A DNA stretch of 25,145 nucleotides from UBA5272 sp964577625 (GCA_964577625.1 CAZNZP010000004.1:1-25145), one strand, 5' to 3'. Counted from the first letter of the stretch, positions 1 through 6,584 are shown. Program-made: numbers and translations. Notes: generated from the sequence alone by a model not told the origin.

Positions 1-1
1 A

Positions 2-265
2 AAAAATATTCTTTTAGATTTTTTATTAAAGATAAAACACACTATACGATTTGCTGAAGCTCATTCCAAAGAAGAAAGAGAAAATCTTATTAAAAATGTT
101 TTTAAAATAAATGAAAAATATTTCGGAAAAGATTTTGAAAGAAAAATTTTTATTATTGTTGATGATATTACGACAACTGGCGCCACATTTTATGAAGCCA
201 GAAAGACACTTTTAGAGTTTGGAATTCTAAAAGAAAATATTTTTGGATATGCACTAGCGCATTAA
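2..265 (+). CDS. comF: ComF-type phosphoribosyltransferase, C-terminal part (5' end outside window)
   Basis: An open frame enters from the left edge and ends at TAA 263-265, giving about 87 codons with no start in the window. The translation contains IIVDDITTTGATF, the PRPP-binding loop of type I phosphoribosyltransferases. Before it comes an R-x-A-E-A-H-S-x-E-E-R-x-N-L segment ending in a Phe, which resembles the stretch before the PRPP loop in ComF/amidophosphoribosyltransferase-like proteins. In characterised bacteria ComF supports uptake of transforming DNA; in uncultured lineages its role is inferred. Only the last third of the family's usual length is visible, so the N-terminal zinc-binding Cys cluster cannot be checked. 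The stop codon is followed at once by the duplicated tRNA half at 267. The PRTase fold is secure; the ComF subfamily is likely but less certain. Confidence 0.72.
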   Translation, partial: KNILLDFLLKIKHTIRFAEAHSKEERENLIKNVFKINEKYFGKDFERKIFIIVDDITTTGATFYEARKTLLEFGILKENIFGYALAH

Positions 266-266
266 T

Positions 267-305
267 GTGCTCCCACCAGGACTTGAACCTGGGACCTCAC
301 GGATA
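267..305 (-). pseudogene. Detached 3' half of tRNA-Ile(UAU)
   Basis: Positions 267-305 match 348-386 of the intact neighbouring tRNA gene at 38 of 39 bases; the mismatch is 297 T versus 378 C. The match begins one base beyond the tRNA 3' end and runs through the T arm, variable region and 3' strand of the anticodon stem, stopping inside the anticodon triplet. It lies directly after the stop codon of the upstream CDS. It cannot fold as a tRNA alone. It could be a recombination remnant, an old attachment-site half left by an integrase, or the 3' part of an interrupted tRNA. Confidence 0.8.
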
Positions 306-348
306 GTTTTTCAAACATTTGTTATCACTCAAAAAAAAATTCCCAAAG

Positions 349-423
349 TGCTCCCACCAGGACTTGAACCTGGGACCCCACGGATATAAGCCGTGTGCTC
401 TAACCAAACTGAGCTATAGGAGC
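349..423 (-). tRNA. tRNA-Ile(UAU)
   Basis: The minus strand folds as a complete 75-nt cloverleaf. The acceptor stem is GCTCCTA/TGGGAGC, the D stem GCTC/GAGC, the anticodon stem CACGG/CCGTG with loop CTTATAT, and the T stem CCAGG/CCTGG with loop TTCAAGT; the discriminator is A73. The anticodon is TAT (386-388), which reads AUA. Ile-type identity features are present: C4-G69, U12-A23, C29-G41, A37 and A73. CCA is not encoded, since CTT follows A73. Most bacteria read AUA with a CAU-anticodon tRNA modified to lysidine by TilS, so a genomically encoded UAU anticodon is uncommon. The fold is secure; Ile charging follows from the anticodon and identity bases. Confidence 0.93.
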
Positions 424-463
424 ACTTTGCTAACTTTTTCTTCGTTTGACAAATAAAGCCATA

Positions 464-490
464 GCTCTAACCAAACTGAGCTATAGGAGC
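464..490 (-). pseudogene. Detached 5' half of tRNA-Ile(UAU)
   Basis: Positions 464-490 are identical over 27 of 27 bases to 397-423, the acceptor 5' strand and D arm of the intact tRNA-Ile. Similarity then fades through a diverged anticodon-stem-like stretch (TATGG on the minus strand). That stretch could pair, with two G-U wobbles, with the CCGTG of the detached 3' half at 267-305. On the minus strand the order is 5' half, whole tRNA, 3' half, so one tRNA copy appears nested in another. Confidence 0.8.
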
Positions 491-519
491 TTTCGTAATA
501 CAAATATATCAGAAATTTT

Positions 520-548
520 TTGATTTTAAAAGAGAAAAAGTTTATAAT
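520..548 (+). promoter_or_regulatory. Promoter for tRNA-Ser(GGA)
   Basis: TTGATT at 520-525 and TATAAT at 543-548 are separated by 17 bases. The predicted transcript would start near 555, about 14 bases before the tRNA. It is one of the two best -35/-10 pairs in the window. Confidence 0.7.
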
Positions 549-568
549 GTTTTAATCTTAAAAAGAAC

Positions 569-655
569 GGAGGATTCGCATAGTGGTCTAGTGCACTACC
601 TTGGAAAGGTAGCAACTGGGAAACCGGTTCGAGGGTTCGAATCCCTCATCCTCCG
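569..655 (+). tRNA. tRNA-Ser(GGA)
   Basis: An 87-nt class II tRNA. The acceptor stem is GGAGGAT/ATCCTCC with discriminator G73 at 655. The anticodon stem is CTACC/GGTAG with loop TTGGAAA, giving anticodon GGA (UCC/UCU codons). A long variable arm with a CTGGGAAACCGG-type hairpin and a T loop TTCGAAT follow. The long variable arm and G73 are serine hallmarks. CCA is not encoded (CAT follows). A good promoter lies just upstream and a perfect palindromic terminator about 100 bases downstream. Confidence 0.95.
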
Positions 656-758
656 CATTGACAACCTGTTAGTTTTGGTGACCCACAAAGCTATAAGGTC
701 CATAAAATAATGTGTTACTTACAAGCATGTATATGGGGGTATAAATATTATATAGCAC

Positions 759-800
759 TATCACTTAAAAAACGCCCCTAGGGGCGTTTTTTAAGTGATA
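759..800. terminator. Bidirectional terminator (perfect 42-bp palindrome)
   Basis: Two 20-base arms (759-778 and 781-800) are perfect reverse complements around a central TA. The GC core is cgcccc/ggggcg and A/T tracts lie on both sides. It sits between the plus-strand tRNA-Ser unit and the minus-strand gene ending at 830, so it can terminate both. Positions 656-758 between the tRNA and this palindrome show no convincing gene. Confidence 0.85.
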
Positions 801-829
801 AACAGACTTCTCTAGCGCTATCTTCGAAA

Positions 830-1051
830 TTAAAGAATTCCTCCTTTTTGTTCTATTATTACATGATGAATTGTTCCTATTCCAAGCCATATTGCAATAA
901 GAATAATTATTCCAGCACAAACCAAAGCATCAAACTTAGTTATTCCAAACACAACATTATCAGACCCTCCAAAAACAGCACTTATAAACACAATAATTCC
1001 AATTACTCCCACTATAACACTGGCTACATGTAATAATTTTGATAATTTCAT
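830..1051 (-). CDS. Small two-TM membrane protein, unassigned
   Basis: A 73-aa protein with two hydrophobic segments, at about residues 8-27 and 43-60, separated by a short Gly/Ser/Asp loop (FGGSDN) and followed by a hydrophilic HH...EQKGG tail. I do not recognise a family. The 186-nt frame on the opposite strand encodes an Asn/Ser/Tyr-rich peptide without domain character, so the minus strand is preferred. No Shine-Dalgarno is visible; a TATAAT-like box (minus strand of 1084-1089) lies about 30 bases upstream of the ATG. The gene is 51 bases downstream of the next minus-strand gene and ends at the palindromic terminator. The membrane prediction is firm; function is unknown. Confidence 0.6.
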   Translation of the reverse strand: MKLSKLLHVASVIVGVIGIIVFISAVFGGSDNVVFGITKFDALVCAGIIILIAIWLGIGTIHHVIIEQKGGIL

Positions 1052-1102
1052 TTAATTATACGTTTAATCTTTTAATGTATTAATTATAATACTTTGAAAC
1101 TA

Positions 1103-1504
1103 TTATTCAACAGAAAATAATTGGAGGACCATCTCACCGTTATATAGTAATGGCATGTCATTATCAGGGAAATCAAGCTTATTTTTTTCACCATTATCTT
1201 CATGTATCATAGCGAAGAGCTTAGGTGTTTTTTTACTTGAATCAATTTTTACACTGACATTTTTATTTTCACCTTTAACAATTTTAGTATATCCGATTAC
1301 GGGACCTTGTATTCCGTTGGTTTCTGTCTGTATAACGAGCCAGCTAGGGGCTACAGCAGTCACACTTTCTACCACAACACTTTCATTGGAAATAAGTTGA
1401 TCATTAACTTTAATTGAAGGCACAATACTACTACCTTTCAATAGAAAAATAGATAATCCAATTATTACAACTCCAACTAGTGAAAAAACAATTTTTTTGC
1501 TCAT
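1103..1504 (-). CDS. Membrane-anchored extracytoplasmic protein, DUF7282-like
   Basis: A 133-aa protein. Residues 5-22 form an uncleaved anchor or signal segment, and the rest is an all-beta-looking extracytoplasmic domain. The pattern resembles DUF7282-type domains: a V-x-V-E-S-V start, then WLVIQTE, GPVIGYTKIVKGENKNVSV, and an A-M-I-H-E-D segment followed by DFPDNDMP. I recall such domains in surface proteins of haloarchaea and some bacteria, but cannot run a profile. The nearest downstream gene is the 73-aa membrane protein, and the frameshifted frame at 1528-1896 lies just upstream; all three may form one unit. The opposite-strand frame of 81 codons is a shadow. No Shine-Dalgarno is visible. 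Confidence 0.6.
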   Translation of the reverse strand: MSKKIVFSLVGVVIIGLSIFLLKGSSIVPSIKVNDQLISNESVVVESVTAVAPSWLVIQTETNGIQGPVIGYTKIVKGENKNVSVKIDSSKKTPKLFAMIHEDNGEKNKLDFPDNDMPLLYNGEMVLQLFSVE

Positions 1505-1527
1505 ATCTTTATATTTATTTTGTTAAT

Positions 1528-1896
1528 TTATTTTACTAATTCAAACCCTTGTCCAACAAAATGCATAATATCAAGACTAGTTTTAGTTTCTGGTAATATT
1601 CCTGCAATCATTACATTGTTGCCAAAGAAATTCTCAATCGTATCACCAGCTTTTGTAAATAATTTAGCATCTGCCATCATTTTCGCTTCACTAAATCCAA
1701 TATATACAGGTAAATATTTTTTATCACCCAAGGATATTTCGCTAAATCCTTGAATATTGTTCTTTAGTTTTTCTGGGGTTGGAATATTATTTACATCATA
1801 AGTGAATTTTGGATCTTTAATGAATGTTTTTACTCCGTACCAATCAGTAACTTCTATTAACGGAGCAACAGGAGCTATATCAAGGGGGTATACATG
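1528..1896 (-). pseudogene. Unassigned protein with start out of frame by one base (frameshifted or 5'-truncated)
   Basis: An open frame of about 122 codons runs from a TGA at 1897-1899 to the stop at 1528, with no ATG or GTG. The first usual alternative start is a TTG at 1729-1731, which would give 67 aa and discard half of a protein-like sequence. An ATG (minus strand of 1893-1895) lies one base out of frame, separated by a run of five C (plus-strand G at 1884-1888). One extra C would join that ATG to the frame and give a start of M-Y-T-P-L-D-I-A-P. The body has features such as VTDWYGVKTF, YLPVYIGFSEAKMM and IMHFVGQGFE, and no signal peptide or TM segment. I do not recognise the family. 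It may be an indel error, a true frameshift or slippage at the homopolymer. Confidence 0.5.
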
Positions 1897-1972
1897 TCAA
1901 CGATTATAATCTATGTATAATACTATATAAATGTTATACTTACCTAAGTAATATTTTTATTATTAACCCAAT

Positions 1973-2362
1973 ATGAAAGATTTAATAAAATTTGCAGTAA
2001 TAATATTTACCATCTGGGTCCTAATTTTTGGGTTCTTTCAGCTTGAGTCTGGATTGACTTCTAATAAATCTGAAACCAATTGCCCTTTCAGTGCTCACTC
2101 AGAGGCCATATGTCAAATGAATCCAATGGAACATTTTCAGGAGTGGCAAAATGCTTTTACTGTGTTGCCAACAAAAAATATAGTATCTATGTTTCTATTT
2201 ATCCTAGCATTTATTCTAATAGGCAGATTTGCTTTTTCTAATAGATTTTTAGTACAGAAACCATCTTTTTTATTTTTAAAAAATATCATAAATAGTTTTC
2301 GGATATTTAATCCACTCAAAGATGCTTTTTCTAATGGAATTTTAAATCCCAAAATCTTCTAA
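1973..2362 (+). CDS. Small membrane protein with Cys/His/Met-rich loop, unassigned
   Basis: A 129-aa protein with a hydrophobic segment at about residues 5-24 and another at 69-88. The loop between them holds the charged and sulfur-containing residues: C37, H42, C47, M49, M52 and H54, followed by Q-E-W-Q-N-A-F. The tail ends in a short amphipathic stretch and GILNPKIF. The loop lies outside the membrane if the N terminus is cytoplasmic. Its Cys/Met/His content would suit metal binding or a disulfide, but that is inference. It is the first gene of the plus-strand thiol-disulfide cluster, 61 bases before the DsbA-like gene. A weak hairpin after its stop may reduce read-through. I do not recognise a named family. 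Confidence 0.65.
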   Translation: MKDLIKFAVIIFTIWVLIFGFFQLESGLTSNKSETNCPFSAHSEAICQMNPMEHFQEWQNAFTVLPTKNIVSMFLFILAFILIGRFAFSNRFLVQKPSFLFLKNIINSFRIFNPLKDAFSNGILNPKIF

Positions 2363-2375
2363 ATTAAATTAAAAA

Positions 2376-2401
2376 ACACCTCGATTTTTCGATGTGTATT
2401 T
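2376..2401 (+). terminator. Weak terminator-like hairpin
   Basis: Arms 2376-2384 and 2389-2397 pair over eight of nine positions (one C/T mismatch) around TTTT, followed by a short T-rich stretch. It lies between the small membrane protein and the DsbA-like gene, so it may attenuate transcription rather than end it. Confidence 0.4.
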
Positions 2402-2423
2402 ATTAATTTAACTTAATATCACT

Positions 2424-3176
2424 ATGGAAGAAAATATTAAAAAAGAAGAACAACAAACAATTAAAAAAAATACATTAGCAATGCCAATAGCTGTGATTAT
2501 TGCCGCGGTACTTATTTCTGGCTCAGTAATCTACAGTGGGGGTAAAACAGAGAGCGTAAATAACGCAAACAAACCAGAGCCACAGGTAGCTGCACAACAA
2601 ACTGGCGATCTTGAGCAAATGCTTTCTGTCTCAAAAGAAGACCACATTAGGGGTAATGTAAATGCCCCAGTAAAAATTGTAGAGTATTCAGATACTGAAT
2701 GTCCATTCTGTAAGCGTTTTCATGACACGATGAAGCAAGTTATGGATAACGAAGGGAAACAAGGGAAAGTTGCCTGGGTGTACCGTCATTTCCCACTTGA
2801 TCAATTACATTCAAAAGCACGAAAAGAAGCAGAGGCTACTGAATGTGCAGGAGAACTTGGGGGTAATGATAAGTTCTGGGCATATTTAGATCGACTTATG
2901 GAAATTACTCCAGCAAACAATGGACTAGACCCAGCGGAATTGCCTAAGATTGCCCAATATGTTGGTCTTGATACAGGTAAATTCAATGAGTGTCTAACAA
3001 GCGGTAGATATGCTCAAAAAATTGAAGAGCACGTACAGAATGCGCAAGCAACTGGAGGCAACGGAACACCTTGGAGCATTGTGGTTTCTAAAAATGGCAA
3101 GAAATATCCACTATCAGGTGCACAGCCCTATGCTTCAGTTAAAGCACTCATTGAGCAAGCTTTGCAGGAAAAATAA
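2424..3176 (+). CDS. Membrane-anchored DsbA-like thiol-disulfide oxidoreductase (CPFC)
   Basis: A 250-aa protein of the DsbA/BdbD-like Thioredoxin_4 type. A Lys-rich cytoplasmic N terminus precedes a single TM anchor at about 19-38, a linker, and a thioredoxin-fold domain from about residue 72. The active site is C93-P-F-C96 in EYSDTECPFCKRFH. The cis-proline loop is G214-T-P216-W. Two further Cys, C141 in the helical insertion and C190, could form a structural pair. The domain should sit outside the membrane and oxidise or isomerise disulfides in exported proteins. Its stop is two bases before the ATG of the PLP enzyme at 3179, so the two are probably co-transcribed. No Shine-Dalgarno precedes the ATG. 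A 61-aa frame overlapping the 3' end in another phase is a shadow. Confidence 0.92.
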   Translation: MEENIKKEEQQTIKKNTLAMPIAVIIAAVLISGSVIYSGGKTESVNNANKPEPQVAAQQTGDLEQMLSVSKEDHIRGNVNAPVKIVEYSDTECPFCKRFHDTMKQVMDNEGKQGKVAWVYRHFPLDQLHSKARKEAEATECAGELGGNDKFWAYLDRLMEITPANNGLDPAELPKIAQYVGLDTGKFNECLTSGRYAQKIEEHVQNAQATGGNGTPWSIVVSKNGKKYPLSGAQPYASVKALIEQALQEK

Positions 3177-3178
3177 TT

Positions 3179-4378
3179 ATGCAACTATCTACTAATGATA
3201 AAAAAATATCTGACTTCACTTATCTAGACGAAAAAACCGTCTATCTCGATTCAGCCTGTCAGACATTGCGACCAGAGCAGGTTATCGATGCAATGGATGA
3301 GTATTACCACGAATATAATTCGTGTGGCGGACGCGTTAAGTACGAGTGGGGCATAAAATTGGATGAGAAAATAAAAGAGACAAGAAAGAAAGTTCTTAAC
3401 TTTGTAGGCAAATCAAGTTCTAAATATACTGTGGCTTTTACACTTAACACCACCTATGGTCTCAACTTGGTACTTAGTCAATTGCCTCCTAAATTTAAGA
3501 AAATAATTACTTCGGATATCGAACACAATTCTGTTTTCTTGCCTACAATGGCTATGGCAAAGAGATTGGGTATTCCCCGTATTGTGCTAGAGCGTTCCGT
3601 TGATGGGTCATTGGTGTATGATAAAAATGATCTGTCTGAATCAGTTGCTGTTTTAAACAGTATGTCGAACATTGATGGTCGTGAACTTGTTAATCTAAAA
3701 GAAATAACAAACGATCTCCACAAGACTGGCGGAATTGTCCTAGTCGATGCCGCTCAAGGGATTAGTCATAATCAAGACATCATTCGAGAGAGTGATTTTG
3801 ACGCATTATTCTTTTCTGGACACAAAATGTATGGTCCAAGCATAGGAGTAATCGTTATCAAAAAAACTCTTCTTGCAAATCTCGACGTTGGATTTATCGG
3901 CGGCGGGATGGTTGAAGAAGTAGAATCAGACACATATAAGTTAATATCTGATCCAGATGATTTGAGCAGTCGACTTGAAATTGGTTTGCAAAATTTTGCT
4001 GGGATAGTCGGTCTTTCTACCAGTCTAGATTGGATTAAAAATTACCAACAGGAAGGAGTTACAGCTCAAGCTTATCAGGAAAAACTTTCACGCTCTCTGT
4101 TTGACGAACTATCTAATATTTCAAACATAAAACTTATTAACAATTCTCCTAGTTCTATTGTGAGCTTCTATTCCGACAAAATCGATGCTCACCGTTTAGC
4201 AATTTTTCTATCTGCACAAAATATCATGGTTCGAAGCGGATATTTCTGTTGCCATTATTATCTAAAGAATCTCAAGAAATACCCGCCACTAGTACGGGTA
4301 TCCCTTGGGCTCAACAACACGAAAGAGCAAGTCGACTCCTTCGTAAAAACCTTACAAACTATCATGACTAACTTATAA
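3179..4378 (+). CDS. Class V aminotransferase, cysteine desulfurase (SufS)-like
   Basis: A 399-aa fold-type I PLP enzyme. SufS/Csd landmarks: VYLDSACQTLRP near the N terminus, H116 in SDIEHNS, D190 in VLVDAAQG, PLP lysine K216 in SGHKMYGP, the diverged LEIGLQNFAG where SufS has RFEAGTPNIAG, and RVSLGLNNT at the C terminus (R373). The catalytic-Cys loop reads RSGYFCCHYY (C357, C358), where SufS has R-x-G-x-x-C-A. The enzyme would take sulfur from cysteine as a persulfide, or act as a selenocysteine lyase. No SufU, IscU or SufBCD gene is visible. It has no export signal, yet lies between two genes for exported CxxC proteins with gaps of two bases and one base. The PLP-enzyme assignment is firm; desulfurase activity is likely, not certain. 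Confidence 0.83.
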   Translation: MQLSTNDKKISDFTYLDEKTVYLDSACQTLRPEQVIDAMDEYYHEYNSCGGRVKYEWGIKLDEKIKETRKKVLNFVGKSSSKYTVAFTLNTTYGLNLVLSQLPPKFKKIITSDIEHNSVFLPTMAMAKRLGIPRIVLERSVDGSLVYDKNDLSESVAVLNSMSNIDGRELVNLKEITNDLHKTGGIVLVDAAQGISHNQDIIRESDFDALFFSGHKMYGPSIGVIVIKKTLLANLDVGFIGGGMVEEVESDTYKLISDPDDLSSRLEIGLQNFAGIVGLSTSLDWIKNYQQEGVTAQAYQEKLSRSLFDELSNISNIKLINNSPSSIVSFYSDKIDAHRLAIFLSAQNIMVRSGYFCCHYYLKNLKKYPPLVRVSLGLNNTKEQVDSFVKTLQTIMTNL

Positions 4379-4379
4379 T

Positions 4380-5456
4380 ATGTTTTGCATTGCAGCATTT
4401 ATAATTTTCGCAATCTTAGGAATTTTTTCCGCTAAATACAGATCCTTGGCTAAAAAAGCTTGGGGTTGCACTTTACGAAAAATGACTTTTAGACCTTGCG
4501 ATATCAATTTTCAGGAAGAAGCAAAAGCTAGACTATTGGGAAAACTTATAATTACAAAACCTCGCCTAGCTAAGTTTCTTGACCGTTGGATAGGAGTTTT
4601 TGCCTCAATCTTTGTGTTTTTAAGCGTATGGAGCTTACTTGTCGTTTTTAACAGTGGACTCAATCTCTTGGTCTATGATACATGTAATCCAAATAATGCA
4701 GAGTCTTGTTCATTGGCTGGAGAATCATGCGGTATTACATCAGGAAAGCCGGGGTTCTGGGTTTCTCTAAAAGAAGGGCAAGTACTCATGTGGGTAAAAG
4801 ATAGTGTTCTAACCTTTGGTGAGACGATTACAATGATTCCAAACCGATTCAAAAAATGGGACCCAAAAGAATTTATTTCCGATTCTAACAGCTATTACAA
4901 GGCATACGACATAAATAAACCTATTGCTTTAGAGATAATAGATCCGAGCTGTAAATTTTGTGCCAAATTATTTGGTAATATAAAAGACACCCAATTTGCC
5001 GACAAATATAATCTCACCTATTTGGTTTATCCAATACCCGATACGAAACAAAATAATGGGTATAGATTTCCTAACTCAAAAATGATAGCTTCATATTTAG
5101 AGGCAGTAAAGATATATCCTCTATTATCTCTAAATACACCAGCGGACTGGCAAATTTTGGAGAGAATATTTACTGGAAAAGATGGTGACAATGTTGATTA
5201 TCAAATTAAATTCAATACAATTTATACAGCAAAAGAAGCAGAAGATGTAATACTTGCGTGGTTAATAGAAATTGGATACTCAAAAGAAGATTTAGTTAAG
5301 ATACAGCAAACTGCAAATTCAGATATTGTAAAATCAAGCTTAGCCAACCAAAAAGATATTGTCGAAAACACAATTAAAACAATAAAGATACCAACTATTA
5401 TGTTCGATGGCAGAAGATATGATCGAGCAATCGGACCTGAAAAACTTATCAAATAA
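4380..5456 (+). CDS. Membrane protein with extracytoplasmic thioredoxin-like domain (CKFC)
   Basis: A 358-aa protein. It has a hydrophobic N-terminal segment (about 1-18), a basic loop with C30 and C40 (about 19-69), a second TM (about 70-93), an outer Cys cluster (C102, C110, C117) and a C-terminal domain from about 178. That domain has C191-K-F-C194 after LEIIDPS and a cis-proline-like K-I-P338-T-I-M-F-D-G-R-R-Y-D. This is a thioredoxin fold with a helical insertion. By the positive-inside rule the 19-69 loop is cytoplasmic and the CxxC domain outside. It starts one base after the PLP gene stop, so coupling is likely. It could be a DsbA/DsbC-type partner of the two flanking oxidoreductases or an electron carrier across the membrane. 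I cannot name a family for the N-terminal half. Confidence 0.75.
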   Translation: MFCIAAFIIFAILGIFSAKYRSLAKKAWGCTLRKMTFRPCDINFQEEAKARLLGKLIITKPRLAKFLDRWIGVFASIFVFLSVWSLLVVFNSGLNLLVYDTCNPNNAESCSLAGESCGITSGKPGFWVSLKEGQVLMWVKDSVLTFGETITMIPNRFKKWDPKEFISDSNSYYKAYDINKPIALEIIDPSCKFCAKLFGNIKDTQFADKYNLTYLVYPIPDTKQNNGYRFPNSKMIASYLEAVKIYPLLSLNTPADWQILERIFTGKDGDNVDYQIKFNTIYTAKEAEDVILAWLIEIGYSKEDLVKIQQTANSDIVKSSLANQKDIVENTIKTIKIPTIMFDGRRYDRAIGPEKLIK

Positions 5457-5470
5457 TATTTACTAAAAAA

Positions 5471-6241
5471 ATGGAATTGAATAAAATAAATAATGAGAAC
5501 AACCAGATGCTAACAAAAAGAGAGCGAAAAGAATTGCGTCGGCAGGAAAAAGCCATAGAAGAACAAGCAAAACAACATTCAAAAAAGGTTAGGAAATGGA
5601 CAAAGAGAATTGTGACACTACTTTTAATTGCAGGATCAATATTTGGGATTTTCTGGTATAGGTCAAATAAGCCAGTAACTCCTACTAATGAGATTCTTTC
5701 AGTGGTATCTGATGATTGGGTTAAAGGTAATAAAGATGCTCCCATTACAATCGTGGAATATCTTGATTTCGAATGCGAAGCATGCGGAGCATATTATCCT
5801 GTAATAAAACGCTTATCCGAAGAATATAAAGACGAAGTAAGATTTGTCGTAAGATACTTTCCTCTCCCGGGACATAAAAATAGTATGACCTCTGCACTTG
5901 CAGTAGAGGCCGCTGGTAAACAAGGAAAATATTGGGAGATGCATAATACTCTATTTGAAAATCAAAGAGACTGGGGAGAAAAGCAAATACCAGATCCAAA
6001 AATCTTTGAAAATTATGCTCGTCAAATCGGACTTGATATGAATCAATACGAAAAGGATATTATTTCACAGGAAGTGAAAAGTCGAATAGAGAGGGATCGT
6101 AAATCAGGACAAAAATTAAATCTTCAAGGAACACCATCATTTTTCCTAAATGGTGAAAAGATTGAAAACCCTCGTGGTTATGAAGATTTCAAATCCTTAA
6201 TAGAGTCAAATATTGCTAAAACAAATAAATCAAGCAACTAG
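5471..6241 (+). CDS. Membrane-anchored DsbA-like oxidoreductase (CEAC)
   Basis: A 256-aa protein. A highly charged Lys/Arg/Glu cytoplasmic N terminus of about 45 residues is followed by one TM (about 46-62) and a Thioredoxin_4/DsbA domain. The active site is C102-E-A-C105 in EYLDFECEACGAYYP; the cis-proline loop is G220-T-P222-S-F-F-L-N-G. R-Y-F-P-L and the AAGKQGKYWEMH segment are typical of this family. The unusual acidic/Ala dipeptide should shift the redox potential relative to the CPFC paralogue at 2424, so the two may divide oxidation and reduction or isomerisation; that is inference. It starts 14 bases after the preceding stop, and is the last gene of the cluster. No clear terminator separates it from the convergent gene ending at 6300. 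Confidence 0.92.
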   Translation: MELNKINNENNQMLTKRERKELRRQEKAIEEQAKQHSKKVRKWTKRIVTLLLIAGSIFGIFWYRSNKPVTPTNEILSVVSDDWVKGNKDAPITIVEYLDFECEACGAYYPVIKRLSEEYKDEVRFVVRYFPLPGHKNSMTSALAVEAAGKQGKYWEMHNTLFENQRDWGEKQIPDPKIFENYARQIGLDMNQYEKDIISQEVKSRIERDRKSGQKLNLQGTPSFFLNGEKIENPRGYEDFKSLIESNIAKTNKSSN

Positions 6242-6299
6242 CAACTAAAACAAATGGCGTGAATCCAAATTAAATATTATTATATTGAAAGGACTAAGA

Positions 6300-6584
6300 T
6301 TAAACTTTCAATAATTTTTGTTCTCTTTTATGATTTATTCCCTCTTTGATAATACTGAGTGATGATCTTAAAACGATAAAAGCTATCATTAAACCAATTA
6401 TAATATCAGGCCATATTGAATTGAAATAGCCGACTAGAAAACCAGTAATAACTACACCAACGTTTGCCATAACATCGTTGCGTGAACATATCCAAGCTGA
6501 TTTAGTGTTTAGGTCAGTATTTTTGTGTTTCATTAAAAGGAATAAACATAGAGCATTAGCAATAAAAGCTATTCTTAACAACAC
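6300..6584 (-). CDS. Half-length cation diffusion facilitator (C-terminal TM half only)
   Basis: A 94-aa protein with about three hydrophobic segments. It matches the second half of the short CDF-type cation transporters: a hydrophobic A-N-A-L-C-L-F-L-L segment, then D-L-N-T-K-S-A-W-I-C-S-R-N-D-V-x-A-N-V-G-V and S-I-W-P-D-I-I-I-G-L-M-I-A-F. In the canonical transporter TM5 carries HxxxD; here the position reads C33-S-R-N-D37. The first half of the usual protein, with the TM2 metal ligands, is missing. The start ATG overlaps the end of the upstream membrane gene by ten bases, so translation is probably coupled. It may be a decayed remnant or a subunit that works with that protein. Confidence 0.7.
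   Translation of the reverse strand: MLLRIAFIANALCLFLLMKHKNTDLNTKSAWICSRNDVMANVGVVITGFLVGYFNSIWPDIIIGLMIAFIVLRSSLSIIKEGINHKREQKLLKV

Noticed and set aside
306..463. Group I intron or mobile element between the tRNA-Ile halves
   Set aside because: Only about 158 bases, mostly the intact tRNA itself, with no room for a group I core or an integrase gene.
5449..5745. 98-codon minus-strand frame opposite the second DsbA-like gene
   Set aside because: Antisense to the charged N terminus and anchor of a firm gene; its hydrophobic look mirrors A/T-rich codons.
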